Positions 26,613 to 35,504 of a DNA stretch of 64,000 nt are shown in pieces. This DNA comes from DASVTU01 sp036387415 (GTDB lineage Bacteria > Acidobacteriota > Blastocatellia > Pyrinomonadales > Pyrinomonadaceae): assembly GCA_036387415.1 (NCBI GenBank), contig DASVTU010000019.1, positions 434,001 to 498,000 of the forward strand, in the 5' to 3' direction. Under the pieces are notes generated by a model. The model ran no database searches, was not told the origin of the DNA, and was given only the letters and a program-made list of their open reading frames with translations. The position numbers and the translations under genes are program-made. Each line of letters begins with the position of its first letter. Positions within the stretch are counted from its first letter, which is position 1.

Positions 26613-29600
26613 AGTTCCGGGAGATCTTTCGCTTCGAGTTCGCCTATCAGGTGCGTCGTCTCTTGACCTGGCTCTATTTCGCGGCTCTGGTCGTCGTCGC
26701 GTTCTTGTTTGTCAGAGGAAACTACCTCGCCGACGCCCTTTACGCCGATTTCTTTCTCAACTCGCCCTTCATCATCGCGAGCGTCACGGTGTTCGCCAGC
26801 CTGTTCTGGTTCGTGGTAGCTGCGGCTGTAGCAGGCGAGGCGGCGGCGCGGGACGTCGAGACGGGGATGCATCCCCTCACCTACACCGCCCCCGTCCGCG
26901 AAGCCGACTACCTCGGAGGACGATTCCTCGCCGCCTTCGTTCTCAACGCGTTGATCCTGCTCGCCGTACCGGTGGGCATCATGCTCGCCGTCTACTCGCC
27001 CGGCGTGGATGCCGAGGTCGTCGGTCCGTTCCGGCCAGTTGCCTACCTGACGGCCTACAGCTTCATCGCGTTGCCGAACGCCTTCGTCGGTACGGCGATC
27101 CAGTTCTCGTGGGCGGCACTGGGGCGTCGTGCCATCGCGAGCTACGTCGGCAGCGTGCTCCTCTTCTTCGTGGCCTACGGTGGGATGATCATCCTGGGGA
27201 TTTTCCTGGGGCGACAGGACTTGGCGGCGGTGCTCGACGTCTTCGGCCACGTGTTCATCACGTCTGATTTGATCCTGGGATGGACGCCGATCGAGAAGAG
27301 TACGCGCCTGATTGAATTGGAAGGGTCGCTGCTCTGGAGTCGTCTCCTATGGGTCGGCATCGCTCTGGGGACGCTCGCGTTCACCTATTTCAGCTTTCGC
27401 TTCGCTCACTATACGGCGAGCCCATGGTGGAGTCGTATGGCGCGACGACGAGAGGCACACGCCCCGACGCCTGCGGGTAGCGACATCGCGAGAGGCACGA
27501 TCTCTGTCCCGCAAGTCCGGCGGACGTTTGGCTTCGCGACCTACGCGCGCCAGATGCTCCTCATCGCATGGGACTCGTTCCGGACGATTGCGAAGAGCCG
27601 GGGTGGGCTCGTCCTTCTGGTCGCCATCGCGACGCTCGCGGTTCTGTTCGTGCCCCAGAACATGGAGAACATGGGCACTCCGCTGCTGCCCAGAACCGAG
27701 TACGTCCTCACGTTTCTGACGGCACCCCTGACCAATCCGCTAACCCCCTGGGTAATTACCCCTTTACTCATCGTCTTCTACGCCGGAGAGCTGGTCTGGC
27801 GTGAACGGGAAGCTGGGCTGGGCGAGATTACCGACGCGGCGCCGGTGCCGGAATGGGTCATCTTCCTGGGCAAGTTCATGGGGCTCAGTCTCATCCTCGT
27901 CGTGTGGATGGCACTCCTGATGATGGCGGGCGTGCTCATCCAAGTGCACATGGGGTATTACGCGTTCGAGATCGGCCTATACCTGCAGGTCTTCTTCGGG
28001 CTTCAGCTTCCAGAGTACATCCTCTTCGCCCTGCTCGCTCTGGTGGTGCAGGGGCTGGTAAATCAGAAGTACGTGGGTCATCTCGCGGCACTCCTCGCCT
28101 ACGTGTCCATACTCTTCGCCTCTATGCTCGGGATCGAGCATAACCTGCTCGTCTACGGTTCCGGGCCGGGGTGGTCTTACACGGACATGCGTGGGTTCGG
28201 GGCGTCGGTTGGGCCGTGGCTGTGGTTCAAGCTCTACTGGGCCGCGTGGGCGCTGCTGTTCGCGGTCGTGGCGAGGCTGCTCTGGATGCGGGGTATTGAG
28301 GGGGGCATCGGGGTGCGGCTCCAGATGGCGCGTCGTCGCTTCACGCGTCCGACGGCTTGGGCTGCGGCGGCGTCGTTGGGGCTCGTCCTCACGCTGGGCG
28401 GGTTCATCTTCTACAACACAAACGTGCTGAACGAATACGTTACCGCTTCCGAGAGGATGGAGCGGCGCGCCGAGTACGAGCGGCGCTTCGGGCAGTACGC
28501 GAACGTCCCGCAGCCCCGGCTGACTGGAACCAACCTGCACGTCGAGATCTATCCCCGGCGGCGGGAGGTGGAGATCCGCGGCACCTACCATCTCGTAAAC
28601 CGCACCGCAGCGGCAATCGACTCGATCCACGTCGCCACCGCACCGGGAGTCCACACCGGAGTGATCGCCTTTGACCGGGCTGCTGCGCGCGTGCTTGCGT
28701 ACGAGGAACTCGGCCACCGGATCTACGCCTTGGAGGAGCCGCTCCAGCCCGGCGACTCGCTGCGGCTCAGCTTCGAGGTGCAGTTCAAACGGAAGGGCTT
28801 CCGTAACAGCGGCGTCAATCCCTCCGTGGCGGCGAACAGCACCTACTTCCAGAACGATTGGCTGCCCGCCATCGGCTATCAGCCCGATCGCGAGATCTTT
28901 AAACCCGGTGAACGGCGGGCGTACGGGCTCGCTCCGCGCCCACTGTTCCCTTCTCTCGCCAACGTTGAAGCGGGTCAAGACATCACCGGCGAAGCTGACC
29001 ACGATATGATCGGCGCCGAGCGCAACGCCGTCGAAGTGGTCGTGGGCACGGACGCGGATCAGATCGCCATCGCGCCGGGGGTGTTGCGCCGGACATGGAC
29101 GGAAGGTGAGCGCCGCTACTTCCACTATGCTACGGATGCTCCTATCGGGAACGAATACCGCTTCTTCTCCGCCCGTTACGCGGTACACGAAGAACAGTGG
29201 AATGACCCTTCCGTAGGCTCAGGGCGGGTCGTCGCGATTCAGGTCTACTATCACCCCAAGCACGCCGCGAACCTAGACCGCATGCTCCGCAGCGTACGCG
29301 CCTGCCTAGACTACTACACCCGCGCGTTCGGCCCGTACCCGTACGACCACATCAGGCTCGTCGAGAATCCCGGTCGTGGGATAGGCGCGCATGCCGATGC
29401 GTCCACAATCGATTATACGGAAGGGTTCTCCCGCTTCAATCCAGCGGATGACCCGCGTGGCCTCGACCTCCCGTTCGCGGTCATGGCGCACGAAATGGCG
29501 CACCAGTGGGGAGTCCCATACGCCTTTGCCGAAGGAGCCCCGTTGCTGTCCGAAAGCTTCGCGTGGTACGCCGGGATGCAGGTCGTCGAAGAAACCTACG

Positions 29601-30256
29601 GGCGTGAACACCTTCGACGGCTCCTGAGGTTTTTTCGGCAGCCGCATCCAATCCCGCCCATACGCCAGTCCGTCCCATTGCTTCGAGCCATGGACCCGTA
29701 CGCTGCCTACCGCAAGGGCCCCTTCGCGTTGTACGCGCTGAGCGAATACATAGGCAAGGAGCGGGTAAACTTGGCCTTCCGGCGCTTGATCGAGAAGCAT
29801 CGTTCGGGAGCGCCGCCCTTGGCGACCTCCCTTGATCTGTACCGAGAGCTTCAGGCGGTCACGCCGGACTCGCACCAATATCTGCTGCACGACCTCTTCG
29901 AGGCGAATACCTTCTGGGAGCTAGAGACGGAGCGAGCCACGGCGGAGCAGACCGATGCAGGCACCTGGCAGGTGACGCTCCACGTGCGGGCGCGCAAGGT
30001 GACCGTCGACCCGGCGGGCGTCGAGACCGAGGTGCCGATGGATGAATGGGTGGAGGTCGGTGTCTTCGCCCCGACCGTGGAGGGCGCGGAGTTTGGCGAG
30101 ACGCTCTACCTACAGAAGCATCGCATCCGCTCCGGCGAGCAGACGATTACGGTGATGGTGCCACGCAAGCCGTCCGATGCTGGCATCGACCCTTATCTCC
30201 TGCTGATTGATTTGGAGAGGTTCGATAATGTTGAGGAAGTGGAGGTCAAGCGTTGA
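26609..30256 (+). CDS. ABC-2 permease fused to an M1-like zinc peptidase
   Basis: 1215 residues. The first ~570 are two ABC-2-type membrane blocks of about six helices each. Residues about 640-1200 form a large extracytoplasmic M1-like domain with the zinc motif HEMAH (His961, Glu962, His965). The next candidate ligand is Glu982 in LLSESFAWY, only 16 residues after His965, where M1 enzymes normally have 18. A GAMEN exopeptidase motif is not seen. The pair with the ATPase suggests peptide or lipid export coupled to processing, or a mechanosensing role; the substrate is unknown. The gene shares the foreign, GATC-rich composition of its partner. Confidence 0.88.
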   Translation: MKFREIFRFEFAYQVRRLLTWLYFAALVVVAFLFVRGNYLADALYADFFLNSPFIIASVTVFASLFWFVVAAAVAGEAAARDVETGMHPLTYTAPVREADYLGGRFLAAFVLNALILLAVPVGIMLAVYSPGVDAEVVGPFRPVAYLTAYSFIALPNAFVGTAIQFSWAALGRRAIASYVGSVLLFFVAYGGMIILGIFLGRQDLAAVLDVFGHVFITSDLILGWTPIEKSTRLIELEGSLLWSRLLWVGIALGTLAFTYFSFRFAHYTASPWWSRMARRREAHAPTPAGSDIARGTISVPQVRRTFGFATYARQMLLIAWDSFRTIAKSRGGLVLLVAIATLAVLFVPQNMENMGTPLLPRTEYVLTFLTAPLTNPLTPWVITPLLIVFYAGELVWREREAGLGEITDAAPVPEWVIFLGKFMGLSLILVVWMALLMMAGVLIQVHMGYYAFEIGLYLQVFFGLQLPEYILFALLALVVQGLVNQKYVGHLAALLAYVSILFASMLGIEHNLLVYGSGPGWSYTDMRGFGASVGPWLWFKLYWAAWALLFAVVARLLWMRGIEGGIGVRLQMARRRFTRPTAWAAAASLGLVLTLGGFIFYNTNVLNEYVTASERMERRAEYERRFGQYANVPQPRLTGTNLHVEIYPRRREVEIRGTYHLVNRTAAAIDSIHVATAPGVHTGVIAFDRAAARVLAYEELGHRIYALEEPLQPGDSLRLSFEVQFKRKGFRNSGVNPSVAANSTYFQNDWLPAIGYQPDREIFKPGERRAYGLAPRPLFPSLANVEAGQDITGEADHDMIGAERNAVEVVVGTDADQIAIAPGVLRRTWTEGERRYFHYATDAPIGNEYRFFSARYAVHEEQWNDPSVGSGRVVAIQVYYHPKHAANLDRMLRSVRACLDYYTRAFGPYPYDHIRLVENPGRGIGAHADASTIDYTEGFSRFNPADDPRGLDLPFAVMAHEMAHQWGVPYAFAEGAPLLSESFAWYAGMQVVEETYGREHLRRLLRFFRQPHPIPPIRQSVPLLRAMDPYAAYRKGPFALYALSEYIGKERVNLAFRRLIEKHRSGAPPLATSLDLYRELQAVTPDSHQYLLHDLFEANTFWELETERATAEQTDAGTWQVTLHVRARKVTVDPAGVETEVPMDEWVEVGVFAPTVEGAEFGETLYLQKHRIRSGEQTITVMVPRKPSDAGIDPYLLLIDLERFDNVEEVEVKR

Positions 30257-30450
30257 CGGCGCATAGCAAGCGCGTGCACACGGACGTGCCCCTGCCGCCT
30301 GCTGCTACTGCCAGTGGTAGTTCGCATGGCAGGAGCTTCGAGTAAGAGATGGCGAGTGGCACGCCGCTGATGCGCGGAGCTTATACGCTCATGACTCCAC
30401 TTCGGAAGTCCTCTCCGTGGTGGAATATTTTTCACTTTATGGTGGAACCT

Positions 30451-31821
30451 CTAAGACCCGCCACCCGCGCGTTCGCCGCGCACGTTGATGCCGAGGGCGC
30501 GCATGCGTCTGTAGAGGTGGCTTCTGTCCATGTCCATGAGTTCGGCGGCGCGCGAGACGTTGCCTTCGGCCTCGGCCAGTTTGCGTTTGATGAACTCGCG
30601 TTGATGCGCTTCGCTGGCGTCTTTGAAGTTGGTGAAACGGAAGGCAGCGGCGGGCGGTTCTTCGCCACCGAGCGCGGGTAGGTCGGCGGCTGTGACGCGC
30701 GTCTGCGAATGCATGATGCAGACGCGTTCGACCGTGTTGCGGAGTTCGCGGACGTTGCCCGGCCACGCGTAGGATTGCAACGCATCTATCGCTTCCGGCT
30801 CGAAGCGTTTCGGCTTGCGTGCGTAGGCGTCGGAAAATTTTTTGTTGAAGTGTTCGACCAGCAGCGGCACATCTTCCAGACGCTCACGCAAAGGCGGCAA
30901 CTCGAAAGGAATCACGTTGAGACGATAAAACAAATCGGCGCGAAAATTGCCGCGTTCGAGTTCTACGTCGAGACGCTTGTTGGTCGCCGCAAGCACGCGC
31001 ACGTCCACCGTCATCGCCGTCGTTGAGCCGACGGGTTCAAAGCGTTGTTCTTCCAAAACGCGCAAAACTTTGGCCTGCACGCGACTGCTCATGTCGCCAA
31101 CTTCGTCGAGGAAAAGCGTCGCGCCGTCGGCCAGTTCAAACTTGCCACGCTTGGCCGAAGTCGCGCCCGTGAACGCGCCTTTGACGTGTCCGAACATCTC
31201 CGATTCGACCAACTCCTCCGGTATCGCCGCGCAATTCACTTCGACGAAAGGCGCGTTGGCGCGCAATGACTGCGCGTGAATAGCACGCGCGACGAGTTCT
31301 TTGCCCGTACCCGACTCGCCGTAGATGAGGACGCGCCCGTCGGTCGGTGCGACCAGCGCAATCTGTTTACGCAGCGCACGCATCGCCACCGATTCGCCGA
31401 CCATCGCGCTCTCGTCGCGCAACTGCGCCGCGAGTTCCGCGTTGACGCGCTCAAGTTCTCGCTGCCTGAGCGCGTTACGCACCGTCAAAACTGTCTTTTC
31501 GATGGAGAGGGGCTTTTCGAGAAAATCGAACGCGCCGAGTTTGGTGGCACGCACCGCCGTCTCTATGTTGCCGTGGCCGGAAATCATCACAACCGCCGCT
31601 TCCGTGCCGCGTTCGCGCAAGAGTGCCAGCGTCTCCAACCCGTCGATGCCCGGCAACCACACGTCGAGCAACACGCATCCGTACGCCCGACGCTCGACGG
31701 CCTTGAGACACTCCTCGCCCGTCGCCACCGCATCGGCCACAAAGCCTTCATCCTCCAACACCGCGCGCACCGTCTCGCGTATGCCGCGCTCATCGTCAAC
31801 AATCAAAATCGATTCAAGCAT
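30451..31821 (-). CDS. Sigma-54-dependent response regulator (NtrC/NtrX family)
   Basis: 456 residues in three parts. The receiver domain (1-120) has the phospho-acceptor Asp53 in LLDVWLPG. The AAA+ domain has Walker A GESGTGKE, the sigma-54 contact loop GAFTGA, and Walker B LFLDEVGD. The C-terminal Fis-type helix-turn-helix (about 410-450) has GNVSRAAELMDMDRSHLYRR. It opens promoters of RNA polymerase-sigma-54. The histidine kinase gene ends 88 bases upstream on the same strand, so they form a two-component pair resembling NtrYX, often tied to nitrogen or envelope/redox control. Targets are not apparent here. Confidence 0.93.
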   Translation of the reverse strand: MLESILIVDDERGIRETVRAVLEDEGFVADAVATGEECLKAVERRAYGCVLLDVWLPGIDGLETLALLRERGTEAAVVMISGHGNIETAVRATKLGAFDFLEKPLSIEKTVLTVRNALRQRELERVNAELAAQLRDESAMVGESVAMRALRKQIALVAPTDGRVLIYGESGTGKELVARAIHAQSLRANAPFVEVNCAAIPEELVESEMFGHVKGAFTGATSAKRGKFELADGATLFLDEVGDMSSRVQAKVLRVLEEQRFEPVGSTTAMTVDVRVLAATNKRLDVELERGNFRADLFYRLNVIPFELPPLRERLEDVPLLVEHFNKKFSDAYARKPKRFEPEAIDALQSYAWPGNVRELRNTVERVCIMHSQTRVTAADLPALGGEEPPAAAFRFTNFKDASEAHQREFIKRKLAEAEGNVSRAAELMDMDRSHLYRRMRALGINVRGERAGGGS

Positions 31822-31832
31822 GAGAAAGATTT

Positions 31833-31904
31833 TCTCATTTCATCATTTGCACATTGCTTCATCTCTTTTCAATGATTCAATGATTCAATGAGCAAATGAT
31901 GAGA
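31833..31904. repeat. Inverted repeat of AATGATTC units between kinase and regulator
   Basis: The left side (TCATTTCATCATTTGCACATTG) pairs with CAATGAGCAAATGATGAGA on the right. The 8-base unit AATGATTC is repeated in tandem. It lies between two genes of one two-component system. Confidence 0.75.
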
Positions 31905-31908
31905 TGAT

Positions 31909-34281
31909 TCAATTGGTTTTCGCCTCATCAGCGACGGGCAATTCAAAGATGAATCGCGCGCCACGCGGGCGGTTAGCTTCGGCGCGGATGCGTCCGCCGT
32001 GCTCAGCGATAATGCGCTGGACGATGGCGAGGCCGAGGCCAGTGCCGCGCCCGCGCGTCGAGAAATAGGGTTGAAAGAGATGCGGAAAATCGGCGCGCGA
32101 GACGCCGTGCCCTGTGTCGGCAACTTCGGCGAGGAGGATTCCGCGCGCGGGGTCGTGTCCGGTGGCGACGGTGACGCGGCGTTCGCCTTCGGCGTCGTCG
32201 GCGAGCGATTCGAGCGCATTGTCAATGAGATTGACGAAGACACGGCGGAGTTGTTCGGCGTCGAGGAGCGTCGTTGGCAACTCATGCGCGAGACGCACGT
32301 CGAGGCGTACGTCGCCCATCCGTTCTTCGTAGAGCGCGACGGCTTGCCGCGCGACCTCATTCAAATCCGCAGGCTCAAGACGAGCATGCGGCAGACGCGC
32401 GAAACGCGAAAACTCGTCCACCATCGCCTTGAGTCCCGCCACCTCGCGCGTAATCGTCGCCGTGCATTCTTCGACGACACGCGCCACACGCTCACGCTCC
32501 GGCGCATCATTCTCGACGCTACGCGCGCCCGCGGGAACGTTGCGCTGATGGTCGCCGTTCGCCGCTCCGTTGCCGTCGCCTGTTGTGTTGGTGGCGTCGA
32601 AACCGTTGCGACGGAAACTGCGCGCGATGCGTTCGGCGGAGAGTTGAATCGGCGTCAGAGGATTTTTGATTTCGTGCGCCATGCGTCGCGCGACTTCGCT
32701 CCAGGCGGCGGCGCGTTGCGCGGCGAGCAATTCGGAGAGGTCTTCCATGACGAGCACGACGCCGCGTTTTTCGTTTGCCTGCGGCGACGAGAGCGCAATT
32801 GCGGTCAAGGCGACGGGAATCGTTGCGCCGCCGTCGAGCGACGAACCGCGTGCCAGTTCCAACTGTTCAGCCGCGCGTCCGCGCAGACGCGCCCGCCGCA
32901 AGATGCGCTCCAAGACCGCGATATCGCCCGCGCCGACGAGTCCTGCGAGCGGAGTCCCCGTCTGCGGCACAGTGTCCAGACGCAGCATCAAAAGCGCCGC
33001 CGGATTAATCGTCGTCACGCGGTCGTCTTCATCCAGTGAGACGACTCCGGTCGAGAGCGAGGCGAGCACCGTCTCGATATAGTCGCGGCGTTCGGCGAGC
33101 GCGAGATGCTTTTCGCGCAACTCTGCCGCGCCCGTCTCGATGCGTCGGCGGTTCTCCTGAAGCTGCGCCGTCATCTGATTAAAAGAGGCGGCGAGCAGAG
33201 CCAGTTCGTCGTCGGCAATCGCCGTCACGCGATGTTCAAGATTCCCTCCCGCCACTTCGTCTGCCGCCTCTGCCAACGCACGAATCGGCGTCGCAATGCC
33301 GCGCGCCAGATGAATCGCGCTCCACGACGCGGCGAAAAGCAGCAGCAGCGTCAGCAAACCGAGCGTCGAAAGACCGAGCAGACGCACTTTGCGTTGTCGC
33401 CGCTTGAAATTCTCGAATCTCTCCGCGCTCGCAATCAGACGACGCAAACTCTCATCAATGTGACGTTCCTTCGCGCCGACGAGGCGACGATTGCCGTCGA
33501 GCGCGACCCATTGAATATCGAAAACACGCGCCCCAAACGTCGCCACGTCGCGTTCACGGTTCGGCGTCGTGGCACGCTTCAAAAGTTCGACGCCGATGTT
33601 TACATCAAGGTCGCTCGCCGTCGCACCGCCGTCGAACCCGTTCTCTGCATCGCCCGCGCCGACAATGGCGAGCATCGAGAGTTGTGCCTTCTCCAAGATG
33701 GACGGAGGCAGCGCGTAGCCGACCCCGTTGGCTTGCCCGTTGACGACCACGGCGAGAGTTGAGAGGGTCTCGCCCAAGTTTTTGAGTTGCCGTGCTTGTT
33801 CGTCCTCCTGCGCCCGCCGCGCTTCGTTCACCACCTCTTCCGGTAGACTGCTGAACCACTTTTCCAGCGAACGATTAAAAAAGATGTAAGAGAAGACGGC
33901 CATGCCCGTAATCGGCAGGAGACTGAGCGTGATGAAATAGACGACGAGCCGCGTCTTTATCTTCGAGCCGAGTTGGCGTTCGCGGCGTTCGCGCCGGAGT
34001 TTGAGAAGGTTGCGGACGAAGATGAAAGTGAAGACGATGAAGGCGGCGAAGTTGAGCGACGAAAGCGCGTAGAGCAGCAGCGTATCGGATGCCGTGTCGG
34101 GCGTGAAGACTTCCCACAACCCGAAGACCTGCAGCACCACCAGCACCGACAACAACAACACCACCAGCCCGCCGAGCAACCACGGCGCGCTCCGTCGTCG
34201 TCGTTTCGGCTCGTTCAATGCGTCGAAGTTTTCGTCCTGCGCCTTCATACTCATCAGAATGGAATGCGGAGAGTTTATCAC
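31909..34281 (-). CDS. NtrY-like sensor histidine kinase
   Basis: 790 residues. Three N-terminal membrane helices (about 32-135) and a fourth near 300-325 frame a periplasmic region. HAMP (about 325-375), PAS (about 385-500), HisKA with the phosphorylated His in RRMAHEIKNPL, and HATPase with N, G1 (DTGHGV) and G2 (GRGTGLGL) boxes follow. It should phosphorylate the regulator encoded just downstream. An Asn/Gly-rich insertion of about 35 residues separates the two dimerisation helices, where NtrY proteins normally have a short turn. The start is uncertain: GTG at 34281, or internal ATGs at 34254 and 34248. Confidence 0.9.
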   Translation of the reverse strand: MINSPHSILMSMKAQDENFDALNEPKRRRRSAPWLLGGLVVLLLSVLVVLQVFGLWEVFTPDTASDTLLLYALSSLNFAAFIVFTFIFVRNLLKLRRERRERQLGSKIKTRLVVYFITLSLLPITGMAVFSYIFFNRSLEKWFSSLPEEVVNEARRAQEDEQARQLKNLGETLSTLAVVVNGQANGVGYALPPSILEKAQLSMLAIVGAGDAENGFDGGATASDLDVNIGVELLKRATTPNRERDVATFGARVFDIQWVALDGNRRLVGAKERHIDESLRRLIASAERFENFKRRQRKVRLLGLSTLGLLTLLLLFAASWSAIHLARGIATPIRALAEAADEVAGGNLEHRVTAIADDELALLAASFNQMTAQLQENRRRIETGAAELREKHLALAERRDYIETVLASLSTGVVSLDEDDRVTTINPAALLMLRLDTVPQTGTPLAGLVGAGDIAVLERILRRARLRGRAAEQLELARGSSLDGGATIPVALTAIALSSPQANEKRGVVLVMEDLSELLAAQRAAAWSEVARRMAHEIKNPLTPIQLSAERIARSFRRNGFDATNTTGDGNGAANGDHQRNVPAGARSVENDAPERERVARVVEECTATITREVAGLKAMVDEFSRFARLPHARLEPADLNEVARQAVALYEERMGDVRLDVRLAHELPTTLLDAEQLRRVFVNLIDNALESLADDAEGERRVTVATGHDPARGILLAEVADTGHGVSRADFPHLFQPYFSTRGRGTGLGLAIVQRIIAEHGGRIRAEANRPRGARFIFELPVADEAKTN

Positions 34282-34297
34282 GCCGCGACGAAAAGCA

Positions 34298-34420
34298 GGG
34301 ATGAGGGATGAAGCGAAAGCATTTCATCATTGATTCATCGGGTCATTGACTCATTGATTTACTCACGCAATGAAACAATGATGCGATGAAGAAACGAATC
34401 AATCTCTTATCCCTCATCCC
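34298..34420. repeat. Inverted repeat in a divergent promoter region
   Basis: Outer arms 34298-34309 and 34409-34420 are perfect 12-bp complements (GGGATGAGGGAT). Inside are CATTGATTCATC/CATTGACTCATTGATT units. It lies between the start of the kinase gene (minus) and the start of the CPBP gene (plus), so it cannot be a terminator for either. Confidence 0.8.
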
Positions 34421-34459
34421 TTCGCACTTGTCCCTGTTATAGTTGGAGGCGGATATTCG

Positions 34460-35458
34460 ATGTCGAACCAGAATCCTTTTATCAAGACGATGCGACGCGT
34501 GTTTGTCGATGAGGGAGGCCGTCTGCGAAGCGGTTGGCGTCTCTTGATTTTCGTCGTCGCTTTTCTCATCACGGGCGCTTTTCTCATCACACTCATACGG
34601 CTCGCGCTCTCTGCCGCTCTTGTCTATACGACGACTGATGCAGACGAAGTGCTTGACATGGGTTGGGGCTACGTGGTGCAGGGCTTCGTCATGCTTGCCG
34701 CCGCGACGCTGGTTGGTTGGGCGTGCGGACGTTGGCTCGAAGGATTGCCGTGGAGCGCCGTAGGTTGGACGCGGCATCACGGATGGTTGCGGGATTTGTT
34801 GGTCGGTTCAGTGCTTGGGGCGTGCGGGTTGATGCTGGCGGCTCTGCTGGCGACGGCGGCGGGCGGCTTTCGTTTCGCGTTCGCGCCTACGGATGCGCTG
34901 TTTGCAATCGCGCAAACCGCCGTCGTCGCCGCGCTCATCTTCGTTCTCTCTGCCGCCGCCGGAGAAGCGGCTTTTCGCGGTTATCCATTACAGACTTTGC
35001 TGCGTTCGCTGCCCGCGTGGGCGGCGCTCATTCCGTCGTCTCTACTCTTCGCGTCGATTCACCTGATGAACCCGAACGTCGCGCGCGGCTTCACATTCAT
35101 CAACACGGTGCTCGCCGGAATCTGGCTCGCCGTCGCCTACGTTCGCACGCGTAGCCTCTGGTTTCCGCTCGGCCTCCACTGGTCTTGGAACTGGACGATG
35201 GGCGCATTGCTCGGACTCCCCGTGAGTGGCATCACAGAGGTCGCGCCCGCGCCGCTCCTGCGTGCGACAGACTTCGGCCCCGCGTGGCTCACTGGCGGCT
35301 CCTACGGCCTCGAAGGCGGCCTCGCATGCACCCTCGCGCTCGTCATCTCAACCCTTTTCATCTCGCGCACCTCCCTCGTCAGCAAAACAGATGAAAGGCA
35401 AGAGGCAAAAGACATGCAAAAAGAAGAACAGCCGGTCGCTCATCTCAATGCAGATTAG
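34460..35458 (+). CDS. CPBP-family intramembrane metalloprotease-like protein
   Basis: 332 residues with about eight hydrophobic segments; GGAGG 10 bases before the ATG sets the start. The C-terminal half is the CPBP (Abi) domain. FASIH and HWSWN match motifs 2 and 3. Motif 1 reads GEAAFRG instead of EExxFRG, so the first of the paired Glu residues is Gly. The family includes Rce1-like CAAX proteases and bacteriocin self-immunity proteins. The missing Glu may lower or abolish protease activity. Convergent with citrate synthase downstream. Confidence 0.82.
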   Translation: MSNQNPFIKTMRRVFVDEGGRLRSGWRLLIFVVAFLITGAFLITLIRLALSAALVYTTTDADEVLDMGWGYVVQGFVMLAAATLVGWACGRWLEGLPWSAVGWTRHHGWLRDLLVGSVLGACGLMLAALLATAAGGFRFAFAPTDALFAIAQTAVVAALIFVLSAAAGEAAFRGYPLQTLLRSLPAWAALIPSSLLFASIHLMNPNVARGFTFINTVLAGIWLAVAYVRTRSLWFPLGLHWSWNWTMGALLGLPVSGITEVAPAPLLRATDFGPAWLTGGSYGLEGGLACTLALVISTLFISRTSLVSKTDERQEAKDMQKEEQPVAHLNAD

Positions 35459-35504
35459 CTTGCGGCTGCTCGTTCTGATTTAACTTTTCCCTTTTACTTT
35501 CGCC

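Noticed and set aside
25411..30450. Transposase, integrase or attachment site at the island's edges
   Set aside because: I found no such gene or clear direct repeats flanking the ABC/peptidase pair; transfer is inferred only from composition.
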